In this document: piece by piece, positions 47,635-56,336 of the stretch
Layout: every line of letters starts with the position of its first letter
How positions within the stretch are numbered: position 1 is the first letter of the stretch
Source: Thermocatellispora tengchongensis
GTDB taxonomy: Bacteria; Actinomycetota; Actinomycetes; Streptosporangiales; Streptosporangiaceae
Reading direction: 5' to 3'
DNA length: 64,000 bases
Assembly (NCBI RefSeq): GCF_014202315.1
Contig: NZ_JACHGN010000025.1
Span: forward strand, 111,700 to 175,699
The notes under the pieces: generated by a model
The model's input: only the letters and a program-made list of their open reading frames with translations
Databases searched by the model: none
Told to the model about the DNA's origin: nothing
Made by a program: the position numbers and the translations under genes

Positions 47635-49344
47635 TCACGGCGCGACCGTGATCCTGTTCGTCGCCGGGGGCGCCACCGGCGAGTGCGCCCCGAAGTACGC
47701 CACGAACGCGTCGATGTCGAGCGGCCCGCTCCACAGGTCGGTCCCCTGGGTGAAGACCGTGAAGCCGTCGCCGCCGCCGACCAGGAAGTTGTTCGCGGCC
47801 ACCCTGATCTGCTGGGTCTCCGTCACCGGCGTACCGTTGATCTTGATGTCCGACACCTTGGAGCCCACCGCCGCCGAGGCGCTGACCGTGTAGGTCAGCG
47901 AGGCCGAGGGCGCCAGGACCCGGTTGACCTGGTACTGCTGCTCCAGCAGCGCGTCGAGCTGCGCCCCGGTGAGCGTCACCACCTGCATCAGGTTGTTGAA
48001 CGGCTGCACCGTGAACGCCTCGCCGTACGTCACGACGCCGTTGTCGGTCCCGAACGTCAGGTCGGCGCGCACGCCGCCCGGGTTCATCAGCGCGACCTGG
48101 GCGTTGCCGCCCGTCGTGGTCGCTTCGAGCTGCGCGTCGGCGATCAGGTTGCCCAGCGGCGTCTCACCGGAGGCGGCGGGCGTACGGGTGATGTCGGCGG
48201 TGATCGTGCCGATCTGACGGTTGGCGACCTCCGCGACGCGGTCCTTCCAGGTCTGCACGAACGCCGCGATCTCCGGGTCCGGGGTCACGTTGCGCGTGAC
48301 GACCCTGTTGTCCGCGACCACCGAGGAGCGGACGACGTCACCCGTGCGCTTGTCCACCTGGAAGTCGAACTGGGTCAGCACCCGGCCGAACGAGGAGCCC
48401 TGGGTCACGTACCGGTCCTGGCCGGCCGGGTCCTTGACCTTGCAGATGTACGCCTGGTGCGAGTGCCCCATGATCACCAGGTCGATCTCCGGGGTGACGC
48501 CCTGGGCGATCCGGCTGCCCGCGCCCGGGACCACCGAGCACGCGTCCGGGCTCTGCCCCGCGTTGATCTGGTCGCCCTCGTGCACCAGCACGACCTGGGC
48601 CTTGACCCCCAGCGCCCGGAGCGCCTTGGACGCCCGGTTCGCCGCCGCGACCTCCTCCACGAAGGTGAGGTCCTTGATGCCCTCGGCGGTCACGATCGAC
48701 GGGGTGGTCGCGGTGACCAGGCCGATGAAGCCCACCTTGACGCCGTTGATCCTCTTGACGCTGAAGGGGGCGATGGCCGGGACCTCGGGCGCCTTCTTGA
48801 ACCGGACGTTGGCGCCCAGGTAGTCGTACTCGGCGCCCCGCCACTTCCCCGCGGGCGAGCAGCCGTCCACCGGGTGGCAGCCGCCCTTCATGATGCGCAG
48901 GAGCTCCTTGTAGCCCTCGTCGAACTCGTGGTTGCCCACGGCGGAGACCTCCAGGCCGAGCTTGCCGAGCAGCTCGACGGTGGGCTCGTCGTGGTACGCG
49001 GCCGAGATCAGCGGCGTCGCGCCGATCAGGTCGCCGGCCGCGACGAGCGTGGTGTTCGCGTCGGCCATCTGCTTGATGTGCGTCGCCATGTACGCGGCGC
49101 CGCCGGCGTCCACCGTCGTGCCGGTCTCATCGACGATGCGCCCGCTCGACCCGGTGGGCGGTTCGAGGTTGCCGTGGAAGTCGTTGACGGCGATGAGCCG
49201 GACGGGGACGGTCTTGGCGGGCCTGCCGGCGGTGCCCGAGGCGCCGGACTGGCCGGCCGCTGCGGGGGGACCGACCGCGACGGCGACACCGGTGGCCGCC
49301 GCCAGAGCGGCGAGGACGAGCCGCTTGTTTAATCGTGGCGTCAT
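47635..49344 (-). CDS. Secreted 5'-nucleotidase / metallophosphatase
   Basis: A 569-residue exported enzyme. The signal peptide (about 1-30) is followed by a two-metal phosphoesterase domain (VNDFHGNLEP, GDLIGATP, VGNHEFDEGYKELL, IMGHSHQAYIC) and a C-terminal 5'-nucleotidase substrate-binding domain (VALMNPGGVRADL, LVGGGDGFTVF). It should release nucleosides and phosphate from external nucleotides. ATG 49344 is preferred; upstream GTG codons are in frame. A phosphate transporter lies 3 kb away, but no shared operator is seen. Confidence 0.92.
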   Translation of the reverse strand: MTPRLNKRLVLAALAAATGVAVAVGPPAAAGQSGASGTAGRPAKTVPVRLIAVNDFHGNLEPPTGSSGRIVDETGTTVDAGGAAYMATHIKQMADANTTLVAAGDLIGATPLISAAYHDEPTVELLGKLGLEVSAVGNHEFDEGYKELLRIMKGGCHPVDGCSPAGKWRGAEYDYLGANVRFKKAPEVPAIAPFSVKRINGVKVGFIGLVTATTPSIVTAEGIKDLTFVEEVAAANRASKALRALGVKAQVVLVHEGDQINAGQSPDACSVVPGAGSRIAQGVTPEIDLVIMGHSHQAYICKVKDPAGQDRYVTQGSSFGRVLTQFDFQVDKRTGDVVRSSVVADNRVVTRNVTPDPEIAAFVQTWKDRVAEVANRQIGTITADITRTPAASGETPLGNLIADAQLEATTTGGNAQVALMNPGGVRADLTFGTDNGVVTYGEAFTVQPFNNLMQVVTLTGAQLDALLEQQYQVNRVLAPSASLTYTVSASAAVGSKVSDIKINGTPVTETQQIRVAANNFLVGGGDGFTVFTQGTDLWSGPLDIDAFVAYFGAHSPVAPPATNRITVAP

Positions 49345-49449
49345 GCTCACCGACACTAGGGTCCGCGTCTATTTGAGAAATGTGCCACAGGTTACGATTC
49401 CACCCCCCGGAAGCTGGCGGGTTTTGCCAGTACACCTAGGCTTCGCTTC

Positions 49450-50403
49450 ATGAGCGCGCGCGTGGACTACAAGGGCAGGCTGACCGCGACCGAGGTCGCG
49501 GCGGTGATGGAGATCGTCGAGGCGGCGACCGCGGCGGACGGCGTACGGCCGGTCAACGAGCACGCGATGCTGCATCTGCGCTACGGCGGGGACGAGCAGG
49601 CGCGCTCGGCCCTGCTGTACGCCGAGGACGGCACACCGGCGGCGTACGCGCACGTCGATCCCACCGACGCCGTCGAGGGCCCCAGCGGCGAACTGGTCGT
49701 GCACCCGGCCTACCGCGGCCGCGGCCTCGGCACCGCCCTCGCCCGCGCGGTCCTGGAGCACACCGGGGGCCGGCTCCGCCTGTGGGCCCACGGCGGCCAC
49801 CCCGCCGCCGAACGGCTGGCCCACTCGCTCGGCTTCGAGCGCGTACGCTCCCTGTGGCAGATGCGCCGTCCCCTGACCGGCCCCGAGGCCGCACCGCTGC
49901 CGGCGTACGAACTGCCGCCGGGCGTACGCCTGCGCACGTTCCGCGTCGGCGCCGACGAGGACGCCTGGGTGACCCTGAACGCCCGCGCCTTCGCCGATCA
50001 CCCGGAACAGGGCGCCTGGACCCTGGAGGACCTCAAGCGCCGCGAACAGGAACCGTGGTTCGACCCGGAGGGCTTCTTCCTGGCCGTACCGGAACCGCCC
50101 GCCGCGGACGGACAGGAGCCGGCCCTGCTCGGCTTCCACTGGACCAAGGTCCACGGCGCCGAGGGCAGCGGCCACGGCCACGAGCCGCTGGGCGAGGTCT
50201 ACGTGGTGGGCGTGGACCCCGCGCAGCAGGGCACCGGCCTGGGCAAGGCCCTCACCCTGGCCGGCCTGCACCACCTGCGCGACCGCGGCCTCGCCCAGGT
50301 CATGCTGTACGTGGACGAGGCCAACACCCCCGCGATCCGCCTCTACCAGGGCCTCGGCTTCACACGCTGGGACACCGACGTGATGTACCGAGCCGGCGAG
50401 TGA
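49450..50403 (+). CDS. mshD: Mycothiol synthase (acetyl-CoA:Cys-GlcN-Ins acetyltransferase)
   Basis: Performs the last step of mycothiol synthesis. The 317-residue protein is a tandem GNAT: the first domain carries ELVVHPAYRGRGLGTAL, and the second VYVVGVDPAQQGTGLGKALT and EANTPAIRLYQGLGF. Two GNAT units of this length and a final GFTRWDTDVMY are typical of MshD. TAGGCT lies seven bases before the ATG, giving a leaderless transcript. It marks the host as an actinobacterium. Confidence 0.93.
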   Translation: MSARVDYKGRLTATEVAAVMEIVEAATAADGVRPVNEHAMLHLRYGGDEQARSALLYAEDGTPAAYAHVDPTDAVEGPSGELVVHPAYRGRGLGTALARAVLEHTGGRLRLWAHGGHPAAERLAHSLGFERVRSLWQMRRPLTGPEAAPLPAYELPPGVRLRTFRVGADEDAWVTLNARAFADHPEQGAWTLEDLKRREQEPWFDPEGFFLAVPEPPAADGQEPALLGFHWTKVHGAEGSGHGHEPLGEVYVVGVDPAQQGTGLGKALTLAGLHHLRDRGLAQVMLYVDEANTPAIRLYQGLGFTRWDTDVMYRAGE

Positions 50404-50424
50404 CGCCCAGAGCCGGCAGGGGAC

Positions 50425-51423
50425 TCACTCCAGAACCAGGTGGAACAACAGGTAGGCGACGGCCGCCACCAGCCCCGAGGCCGGGATCGTCAGCACCCAC
50501 GCCGTGACGATGTTCCCCGCGACCCCCCACCGCACGGCCGACAGCCGCTTGGTCGCGCCCACGCCCATGATCGCGCTGGTGATGGTGTGCGTGGTGGAGA
50601 TCGGCGCCCCGAACCCCATCGCGGCGCCGTACAGGACCGTCGCCGCCGCGCTCTCGGCCGCGAACCCCTGCGGCGGGTCGAGCGCGATGATCCGCCGGCC
50701 GAGCGTACGCATGATCCGCCAGCCGCCGGCGTACGTGCCGAGGGAGATCGCGGTGGCCGCGGCCAGGATCACCCACTGCGGGATCTCATCGCCGGGCTGG
50801 ACATGTCCCCCGACCATCAGCGCCAGGAAGATGACCCCCATGGTCTTCTGGGCGTCCTGAAGACCGTGCCCCAGCGCCATGGCGGCGGCGCTGACGGTCT
50901 GGGCGTACCGGAATCCGCGGTTGGTCTTCGCCGGTTGCGACCGGCGGAATATCCAGAAGATCGCTATCATGATGATCGCGCCCAGGAGGAAGCCGATGAG
51001 CGGCGACAGGATCATCGGGATCACGACCTTCTCGACGACCCCGTCCCAGTGGACGACCGCCGAAGCCGCCAGGGCCGAGCCGACGAGACCGCCGATGAGC
51101 GCGTGGCTGCTGGAGGAGGGCAGACCGAAGTACCAGGTGATGATGTTCCAGGTGATCGCGCCGATGAGGCCCGACCCGACGATCACCAGGCCGTGCACGC
51201 CGTCGGGCGGGTCGATGATGCCGCCGCCCACCGTCTGGGCGACCTCCTGGCCCAGGTGCGCGCCCAGGAAGTTCATCGCCGCCGCCATGAACAGCGCCGC
51301 CCGCGGCGTCAGCGCCCGGGTGGACACCGACGTCGCGATGGCGTTCGCGGCATCGTGAAAGCCGTTGGTGTAGTCGAAGACCAGCGCCACGACGATCACG
51401 CCGATGACGAGTGCGAGCTCCAC
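50425..51423 (-). CDS. pitA: Low-affinity inorganic phosphate transporter
   Basis: A 332-residue Pit-type transporter with about ten hydrophobic segments and the repeated signature GFHDAANAIATSVSTRAL and MGFGAPISTTHTITSAIMG. It imports metal-phosphate with protons. The GTG start follows the DUF47 gene by 15 bases, forming the standard PhoU-like/Pit operon. Confidence 0.92.
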   Translation of the reverse strand: MELALVIGVIVVALVFDYTNGFHDAANAIATSVSTRALTPRAALFMAAAMNFLGAHLGQEVAQTVGGGIIDPPDGVHGLVIVGSGLIGAITWNIITWYFGLPSSSSHALIGGLVGSALAASAVVHWDGVVEKVVIPMILSPLIGFLLGAIIMIAIFWIFRRSQPAKTNRGFRYAQTVSAAAMALGHGLQDAQKTMGVIFLALMVGGHVQPGDEIPQWVILAAATAISLGTYAGGWRIMRTLGRRIIALDPPQGFAAESAAATVLYGAAMGFGAPISTTHTITSAIMGVGATKRLSAVRWGVAGNIVTAWVLTIPASGLVAAVAYLLFHLVLE

Positions 51424-51438
51424 TTCGCGTTCCCGACC

Positions 51439-52056
51439 CTAGCTTTCCTTGACCGCGATCGACTCGATCGTGTTGGCCACGTGCTCGAACGCGTCGGCGG
51501 CCATCTCAAGCTGGTCGATGACCTCCTTCATCTTCAGGACGTTCAGCGCGTCGTACTCGCCGCCGAACAACTTGGCGAGCAGCCGCCGGTAGATCTGGTC
51601 GCCCTGGTTCTCCAGCCGGTTGATCTCGATCCAGTACTCGTTGAGGTTGCGCATGGACCGCAGCCGCGGCATCGCCTCCGCGGTCAGCTCCGACGCCCGC
51701 TCCAGCACCTCGACCTGCCGGATGACCTCCTTGGGCAGGTGGTCGATCTGGTACAGGACGATGAGATCCGCCGCCGCCTCCATGTAGTCCATGACGTCGT
51801 CGAGGTTGGAGGCGAGCCGGTAGATGTCCTCCCGGTCGAAGGGGGTGACGAAGCTCTCATTGAGCCGCTTCATGATCGCGTGTGTACGCTCGTCGCCCGC
51901 GTGCTCGCAGGCGCGCATCTTCTCCGCGAGCGCCTCCCTGTCGGATCCGTCACTGATGATCTCGACCAGCAGGCGGGACGCGGTGACGAGGTTGTTCGCC
52001 GAGTCCGCGAACAGGTCGTAGTAGCTGTCCTCACGAGGCGTGAGACGCAGACGCAC
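51439..52056 (-). CDS. DUF47 (PhoU-like) regulator of Pit transport
   Basis: A 205-residue all-helical DUF47 protein (SYYDLFADSANNLVTASRLL; FDREDIYRLASNLDDVMDYM; NRLENQGDQIYRRLLA) resembling PhoU, with acidic metal-binding motifs. Its partners are Pit transporters, whose activity it is thought to modulate. GTG 52056 is chosen because GGAG lies upstream and family members begin at this point; an earlier GTG at 52149 would add an unconserved 31 residues. Confidence 0.88.
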   Translation of the reverse strand: MRLRLTPREDSYYDLFADSANNLVTASRLLVEIISDGSDREALAEKMRACEHAGDERTHAIMKRLNESFVTPFDREDIYRLASNLDDVMDYMEAAADLIVLYQIDHLPKEVIRQVEVLERASELTAEAMPRLRSMRNLNEYWIEINRLENQGDQIYRRLLAKLFGGEYDALNVLKMKEVIDQLEMAADAFEHVANTIESIAVKES

Positions 52057-52230
52057 GTCGTACTCCAGATGTGCGGGGATGGTCCGCAGAGAAGGGTACG
52101 GGCAACCAGCGGAAATGCGAACTTCATCGCCCACATACCCGCATGTCACCCACTCTTCTTCTTGTCGCTACCCTCCGATTGATCCTTGACACCGCCCGCC
52201 TGTCCCTCTTCCGGGCGGCCGCAACCCTCC

Positions 52231-52806
52231 TCAGATCCGGGTCCGGTGAAAGTTCAGGAAGGACCGCGACGGCGTAGGCCCCCGCTGCCCCTGATACCGC
52301 GACCCATACTTCTCCGACCCGTACGGCTCCCGCGCCGGCGAACTCAACCGGAACATACACAACTGCCCGATCTTCATCCCCGGCCACAACTTGATCGGCA
52401 ACGTCGCGACGTTCGACAACTCCAGCGTCACATGCCCCTCGAACCCCGGATCGATGAACCCCGCCGTCGAATGCGTCAGCAACCCCAGCCGCCCCAGACT
52501 CGACTTCCCCTCCAACCGCGACGCGATGTCGTCCGGCAGGCTGATCACCTCATAGGTGGACGCCAGCACGAACTCCCCCGGATGCAGTATGAACGGTTCA
52601 TCCCCCTCGGGCTCCACCAGCCGCGTCAGATCCGGCTGCTCCACCGCGGGATCGATGTGCGGGTACCGATGGTTCTCGAACACCCTGAAGTACCGATCCA
52701 GCCGCACATCCACACTGGACGGCTGCACCATCACCGGATCGAACGGATCCAGCCGAACCCGCCCAGCCTCGATCTCCGCGAGAATGTCCCCATCCGAAAG
52801 CAGCAC
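52231..52806 (-). CDS. dcd: dCTP deaminase (dUTPase fold)
   Basis: Converts dCTP to dUTP, and in bifunctional relatives onward to dUMP. The 191-residue trimeric-fold protein has the conserved [19 protein letters not shown] (catalytic Glu downstream in [16 protein letters not shown]). [17 protein letters not shown] is the canonical N-terminus, read from a GTG six bases after TAGGTT, so the mRNA is leaderless. It ends the core-genome part before the tRNA. Confidence 0.93.
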   Translation of the reverse strand: MLLSDGDILAEIEAGRVRLDPFDPVMVQPSSVDVRLDRYFRVFENHRYPHIDPAVEQPDLTRLVEPEGDEPFILHPGEFVLASTYEVISLPDDIASRLEGKSSLGRLGLLTHSTAGFIDPGFEGHVTLELSNVATLPIKLWPGMKIGQLCMFRLSSPAREPYGSEKYGSRYQGQRGPTPSRSFLNFHRTRI

Positions 52807-52895
52807 GTGGGCAACCTACCGCGTCCACGCCGTCCACCCTTAGTCGCCCACCACCCTCAACTTTCCGCTACAGTAGTCCTCGCGACGCAGATCGC

Positions 52896-52969
52896 GCGGG
52901 TGTAGTTCAATGGCAGAACATCAGCTTCCCAAGCTGACAGCGCGGGTTCGATTCCCGTCACCCGCTCCA
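52896..52969 (+). tRNA. tRNA-Gly (anticodon CCC), AICE attachment gene
   Basis: A complete cloverleaf: acceptor GCGGGTG with CACCCGC, anticodon stem TCAGC/GCTGA around the loop TTCCCAA with anticodon CCC (52928-52930), T-arm GCGGG-TTCGATT-CCCGT, discriminator T and encoded CCA (52967-52969). An integrase gene begins its 3' end 100 bases away, so the 3' half is the likely attachment site. Confidence 0.95.
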
Positions 52970-52978
52970 CACACGAAA

Positions 52979-53010
52979 GCCCAGGTCAGGGATGGTTTCC
53001 CTACCTGGGC
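52979..53010. terminator. Terminator between tRNA and int
   Basis: GCCCAGGT (52979-52986) pairs with ACCTGGGC (53003-53010), with inner AGGGA/TCCCT and one bulged C. It follows the tRNA and may also end the int transcript coming from the other side. Confidence 0.7.
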
Positions 53011-53042
53011 CTTGATCGTTCCTAGGGTTTGTGGATCTTCGT

Positions 53043-53062
53043 GGGCCATTAACGGGCCATTA
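53043..53062. repeat. Tandem GGGCCATTA beside the int gene
   Basis: GGGCCATTA occurs at 53043-53051 and 53054-53062, 11 bp apart and so on one face of the helix. Its place between the attachment site and int is right for integrase arm-type sites; that is inference. Confidence 0.45.
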
Positions 53063-53070
53063 GCTCTTGA

Positions 53071-54399
53071 TCATGCTGTTGGCACCAGCACCCCAGCCGT
53101 CCCGTCGTCACCCTCATCGTCCCGCCCGCCGATGTGCTTGTCGATCGCGTCAGTGATCACATGATCGGCGCCGCGTACGGCGTGCTGGTAGATCATCGCG
53201 GCTCGTACGTTGTCATGCCCCATCCGCGCCATCAGATCCTTGAGCCCGACGCCCGACTCGGCGGCAAGCATGTTGCCGGTATGCCGGAGATCATGGAAGT
53301 GCAGACCGGAGAGGCCCATCTCCGTGACGACATCCACCCACCGCGTACGGGTGTTGAACCCGCTACGGCGCAACGGCCCTCCCTTGGCTCCGGGGAACAT
53401 GAGCGCCCCCGGTTCGTCCTTGACGTAGGTCTCCATGTGCTCCCGAAGCGCCGGCACGATGGCCTGCGGGATGCCGACCGTCCGCCGCCCGGCCCTGGAC
53501 TTGGGCGGGCCGAGCACCAGTCCACCACTCGACCGCTCCACGAAGGCCACGCGCACGCGAACCGTCCGGGCATCGAGATCGACGTCCGCACGGCGTAACG
53601 CGCTCACCTCACCCCACCGCAGGCTTGCGAAGGTCGCCAGGAGCACCAGGGCGCGGAACCGGCGATCGTGAGTGCAGTCGCCCCGCCCGTCCATCCCCAT
53701 CTTCCACAGCGCGCGGTCCGCCTCACCTCGCGTGGCGAAGACCTCAGGGTGCGTGCGCATCTCGCCATGCCGTTGGAAGCGCAACCGGTAGGCCCCGTTC
53801 TTGACCTTGCGGACGTTGCCGATCGGACGACGGCCGACCCGATCCGCCAGCTCGAAGACCTGGGCCACCGTGAGCACCGGGCGTTCCTGCGCATGCTCGT
53901 CGCCGGCCCCGCGAATCCGGCACGGGTTACGCGGGATGACCTGATCGTCAGCCGCCGTCATGAGCACGGCCCGCAGCAACCGGTACGCCTTGGCCGCCAT
54001 GCTCACCGAGACGCCATTGCCGAGGAGATCAGCCCGCCACTGCCGGACCATCGCGGTGGAGATCTTGGCCACGGCCGCGTTGCCGAGATACGGCACGATG
54101 TGCTTCTTGAGCAGCCAGCGATAAAGATCGACCGTCCGAGGACGAAGCCCCGGACGCTCTGCTATCCAGGTCTCGGCGTAGTCCTTGAGCTTGATCTTCC
54201 CGCGCTCGGGGTCGGTCCACTCCCCCTTGATGATCTGCGCTTCGATGAGGGACAGCGCCCGTTCGGCATCGGACTTACGCTCGTAGGTCTCCGTGCCGGT
54301 ACGCATCCGCCCGTCCGGTCCGGGATACCGGATCTGATACCGGCCGGACTCACGCTTGCGGATGTTGCCGAAACGTCGGTGACCGTCCTTGTTGGCCAT
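53071..54399 (-). CDS. int: AICE tyrosine integrase with a second arm-like domain
   Basis: 442 residues. An N-terminal arm-binding region (RRFGNIRKRESGRYQIRY), a SAM-like core-binding domain (about 70-165) and a catalytic domain with SLRWGEV (Arg about 260), HFHDLRHTG (HxxR about 366) and YQHA (Tyr about 403). Between core and catalytic parts is an insert (GNVRKVKNGAYRLRFQRHGE) that repeats the arm motif. It recombines the element with tRNA-Gly. Its ATG overlaps the xis stop. Confidence 0.93.
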   Translation of the reverse strand: MANKDGHRRFGNIRKRESGRYQIRYPGPDGRMRTGTETYERKSDAERALSLIEAQIIKGEWTDPERGKIKLKDYAETWIAERPGLRPRTVDLYRWLLKKHIVPYLGNAAVAKISTAMVRQWRADLLGNGVSVSMAAKAYRLLRAVLMTAADDQVIPRNPCRIRGAGDEHAQERPVLTVAQVFELADRVGRRPIGNVRKVKNGAYRLRFQRHGEMRTHPEVFATRGEADRALWKMGMDGRGDCTHDRRFRALVLLATFASLRWGEVSALRRADVDLDARTVRVRVAFVERSSGGLVLGPPKSRAGRRTVGIPQAIVPALREHMETYVKDEPGALMFPGAKGGPLRRSGFNTRTRWVDVVTEMGLSGLHFHDLRHTGNMLAAESGVGLKDLMARMGHDNVRAAMIYQHAVRGADHVITDAIDKHIGGRDDEGDDGTAGVLVPTA

Positions 54400-54605
54400 C
54401 AGGCCGCCCTCCCAGTGACGTTGTCGGTCGTAAGCGGCGGGACCGTGCCCGCGACGACGAAGGCGATCAGTGCGGACTCACGGATGCGGACATGGCGTCC
54501 GACTTTCACGAACTCGATCCGGCGTTCGGCGATCAGGCGACGCACGAAGCGCTCGGAGGTGTGCAGCAGTTCGGCCGCCTCAGGGACCGTCAACAGCGGG
54601 TCCAT
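54399..54605 (-). CDS. xis: Excisionase (MerR-type helix-turn-helix)
   Basis: A 68-residue single-domain DNA-binding protein: LLTVPEAAELLHTSERFVRR followed by RIEFVKVGRHVRIRESAL, the winged-helix pattern of AICE Xis proteins. It should bend the attachment site and direct Int to excision. ATG 54605 starts one base after the repSA stop, and the end overlaps int, so all three are coupled. Confidence 0.9.
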   Translation of the reverse strand: MDPLLTVPEAAELLHTSERFVRRLIAERRIEFVKVGRHVRIRESALIAFVVAGTVPPLTTDNVTGRAA

Positions 54606-54606
54606 C

Positions 54607-56190
54607 TCAGGCCGCCTTGCCGATTGCCGAAAGATCTTGGACTGGTTGACCGCTCGCCCGTGCTTCGGCCAGGCGCAGTGCTGTACGCCATTGCTGCCGC
54701 CTGGAGATCTCCTTGAGCAGGCGATGAGCCAGCGGCAACAGATCCGGATCACCGGCCGGTACGGGACGCCAGGCGTACCGGCCGGGGTCGGCGTGCTCGT
54801 CGGTCAGGCCGAGCGCTTCCAGCACCCAGGCCCGCCGATCATGCCGATGTTCGCCCAGGGTCTTGCCGGACCACTTACGCGAGACCAGCACCCGCCGGCC
54901 CGCGTAGCCGAGGTGTTCGGACTTGTGCGCCTTGGACCGGCACCCGCCCGGCCGCATGCCCGGCTTGGCGTTCTTGGGCTGCACGCCATAGCGCAGCCAG
55001 TTCGCGCAAGCCGGGGAACACGGCTCGTACCGCAGCGCATCGGCCAGCCGCCGCACATGACGGCGCTGCGCGTCAGTGGCCGGAGTGTGGCACTCGGCGA
55101 TCGACTTGGTCAGGTACTTGCCGATGTAGCCGATGCAGGTGTCGGCGTCCTTGGTACCGGCGAGCACGCTCTGTACGTTCATCTGCGGCCCGAACCGCAG
55201 CACGTGCAACGGCTCGTCTCCCAGGTCATCGAGCGCTTCATCCCAGGTGCGAAGGACCTCGCCCGAAGTCGGATCGACGTAGCCGACCCCGTCGCACCAC
55301 TCCGGCAGGTTCTCGCCCTCGAACCGCGGTTCGCCGACCGGCGGCCACCACACCTGGTGGTAGGTCGCCGCGACGACGGCCCGGACCTCTGCGCGGGGCA
55401 GCATCCCGCGTACGGCCATGTGCAGATGCGGAGCGAGCCGCCGCTGTGGTTCGACACTCGCGAAGTACTGCACGTCATAGCCCGCCACACGGCGGACGTT
55501 CTGCACGAACCGATCCACGAGCTTGGAGAAGTGCAGCGCATCCCGCGCGGCCCGTACGTAGTCGTAGGCGTCAGGATCGACGGGCGTGCCGTCCGGGCGC
55601 ACCTTGCCGTAACTGGGCAGGGTGAGCGTGACGAACAACGACGGCCGGTAGGCCGCCCCATCTGGTGTGGAGTAGACCCGGCCGACCGTGCGCCGTTCGC
55701 GGGGCCGCTTGGGCAGGTCGGGCGCGTCCTGCCGCCGACGGGTCGAGCGCGACCGCTTCGGCTTGGCATCCGGCAGCACAACCCCGCGCACCCCGGCCGC
55801 CCGAATCTCGCGGTCCACATCCGCGATCACAGCGTCTAGGTCACCGGTCGGTGCGCCGTCACGAGCGGCCCGGTCGCGGGCGGCTTGCAGGTCGGCCCGC
55901 TGCTGGACCAGGCCGCGCTGTCGGGCATTCGGCTCGTCTTGGACGGTCACCGGCTCGTGTTCGACGTGCCAGCCCTCCCGGCATTGGACCATGCGAAGCT
56001 GCCGGTTGCGCGTGGCGCAGCTCGGGCACTTGCTCGCCAGGGTCGCGCCGCATGGGACGTCAACGTTCTCGACCTTGCCCGTGGTCAGGTCGATCTTCTT
56101 GAGCGGGATCGGACGGACGCACACGCCGTTCTGTACGGCCACCGCCTCAACGACCTGACGGGCGGCGGGCGGAAGGTGCTTGACGATCAT
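54607..56190 (-). CDS. repSA: RepSA-type replication initiator
   Basis: A 527-residue initiator of the pSAM2 RepSA family. CPSCATRNRQL gives a zinc-ribbon-like site, APHLHMAVRG an HUH metal motif (about residue 254) and YIGKYLTK the candidate nicking tyrosine (about 355). It should start rolling-circle replication of the excised circle. ATG 56190 overlaps the stop of the small zinc-ribbon gene. The C-terminal third is basic, in keeping with DNA binding. Confidence 0.9.
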   Translation of the reverse strand: MIVKHLPPAARQVVEAVAVQNGVCVRPIPLKKIDLTTGKVENVDVPCGATLASKCPSCATRNRQLRMVQCREGWHVEHEPVTVQDEPNARQRGLVQQRADLQAARDRAARDGAPTGDLDAVIADVDREIRAAGVRGVVLPDAKPKRSRSTRRRQDAPDLPKRPRERRTVGRVYSTPDGAAYRPSLFVTLTLPSYGKVRPDGTPVDPDAYDYVRAARDALHFSKLVDRFVQNVRRVAGYDVQYFASVEPQRRLAPHLHMAVRGMLPRAEVRAVVAATYHQVWWPPVGEPRFEGENLPEWCDGVGYVDPTSGEVLRTWDEALDDLGDEPLHVLRFGPQMNVQSVLAGTKDADTCIGYIGKYLTKSIAECHTPATDAQRRHVRRLADALRYEPCSPACANWLRYGVQPKNAKPGMRPGGCRSKAHKSEHLGYAGRRVLVSRKWSGKTLGEHRHDRRAWVLEALGLTDEHADPGRYAWRPVPAGDPDLLPLAHRLLKEISRRQQWRTALRLAEARASGQPVQDLSAIGKAA

Positions 56191-56336
56191 TGCGCCTCCC
56201 CGATCTCGGGGAAGGCGAGCGCCGACTGTCCACACTCGCGGCACTCGACCAGGCCCCGCAGCGGGTCCAGCCAGAGCATGTTCAGCGCGCCGCAGCAGGC
56301 GCACCGTAGACCATCGAGGAAGTGCGCCAGCGTCAC
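56187..56336 (-). CDS. 49-residue zinc-ribbon protein in the AICE operon
   Basis: GTG 56336 opens 49 codons: MTLAHFLDGLRCACCGALNM, then a stretch with CRECGQSALAFPEIGEAQ. CxCCG and CxxCG form a treble-clef or zinc-ribbon pair. GTGA overlap with the tra stop and ATGA overlap with repSA strongly support translation. Too short for routine prediction, it is probably a small accessory of replication or transfer. Confidence 0.75.
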   Translation of the reverse strand: MTLAHFLDGLRCACCGALNMLWLDPLRGLVECRECGQSALAFPEIGEAQ

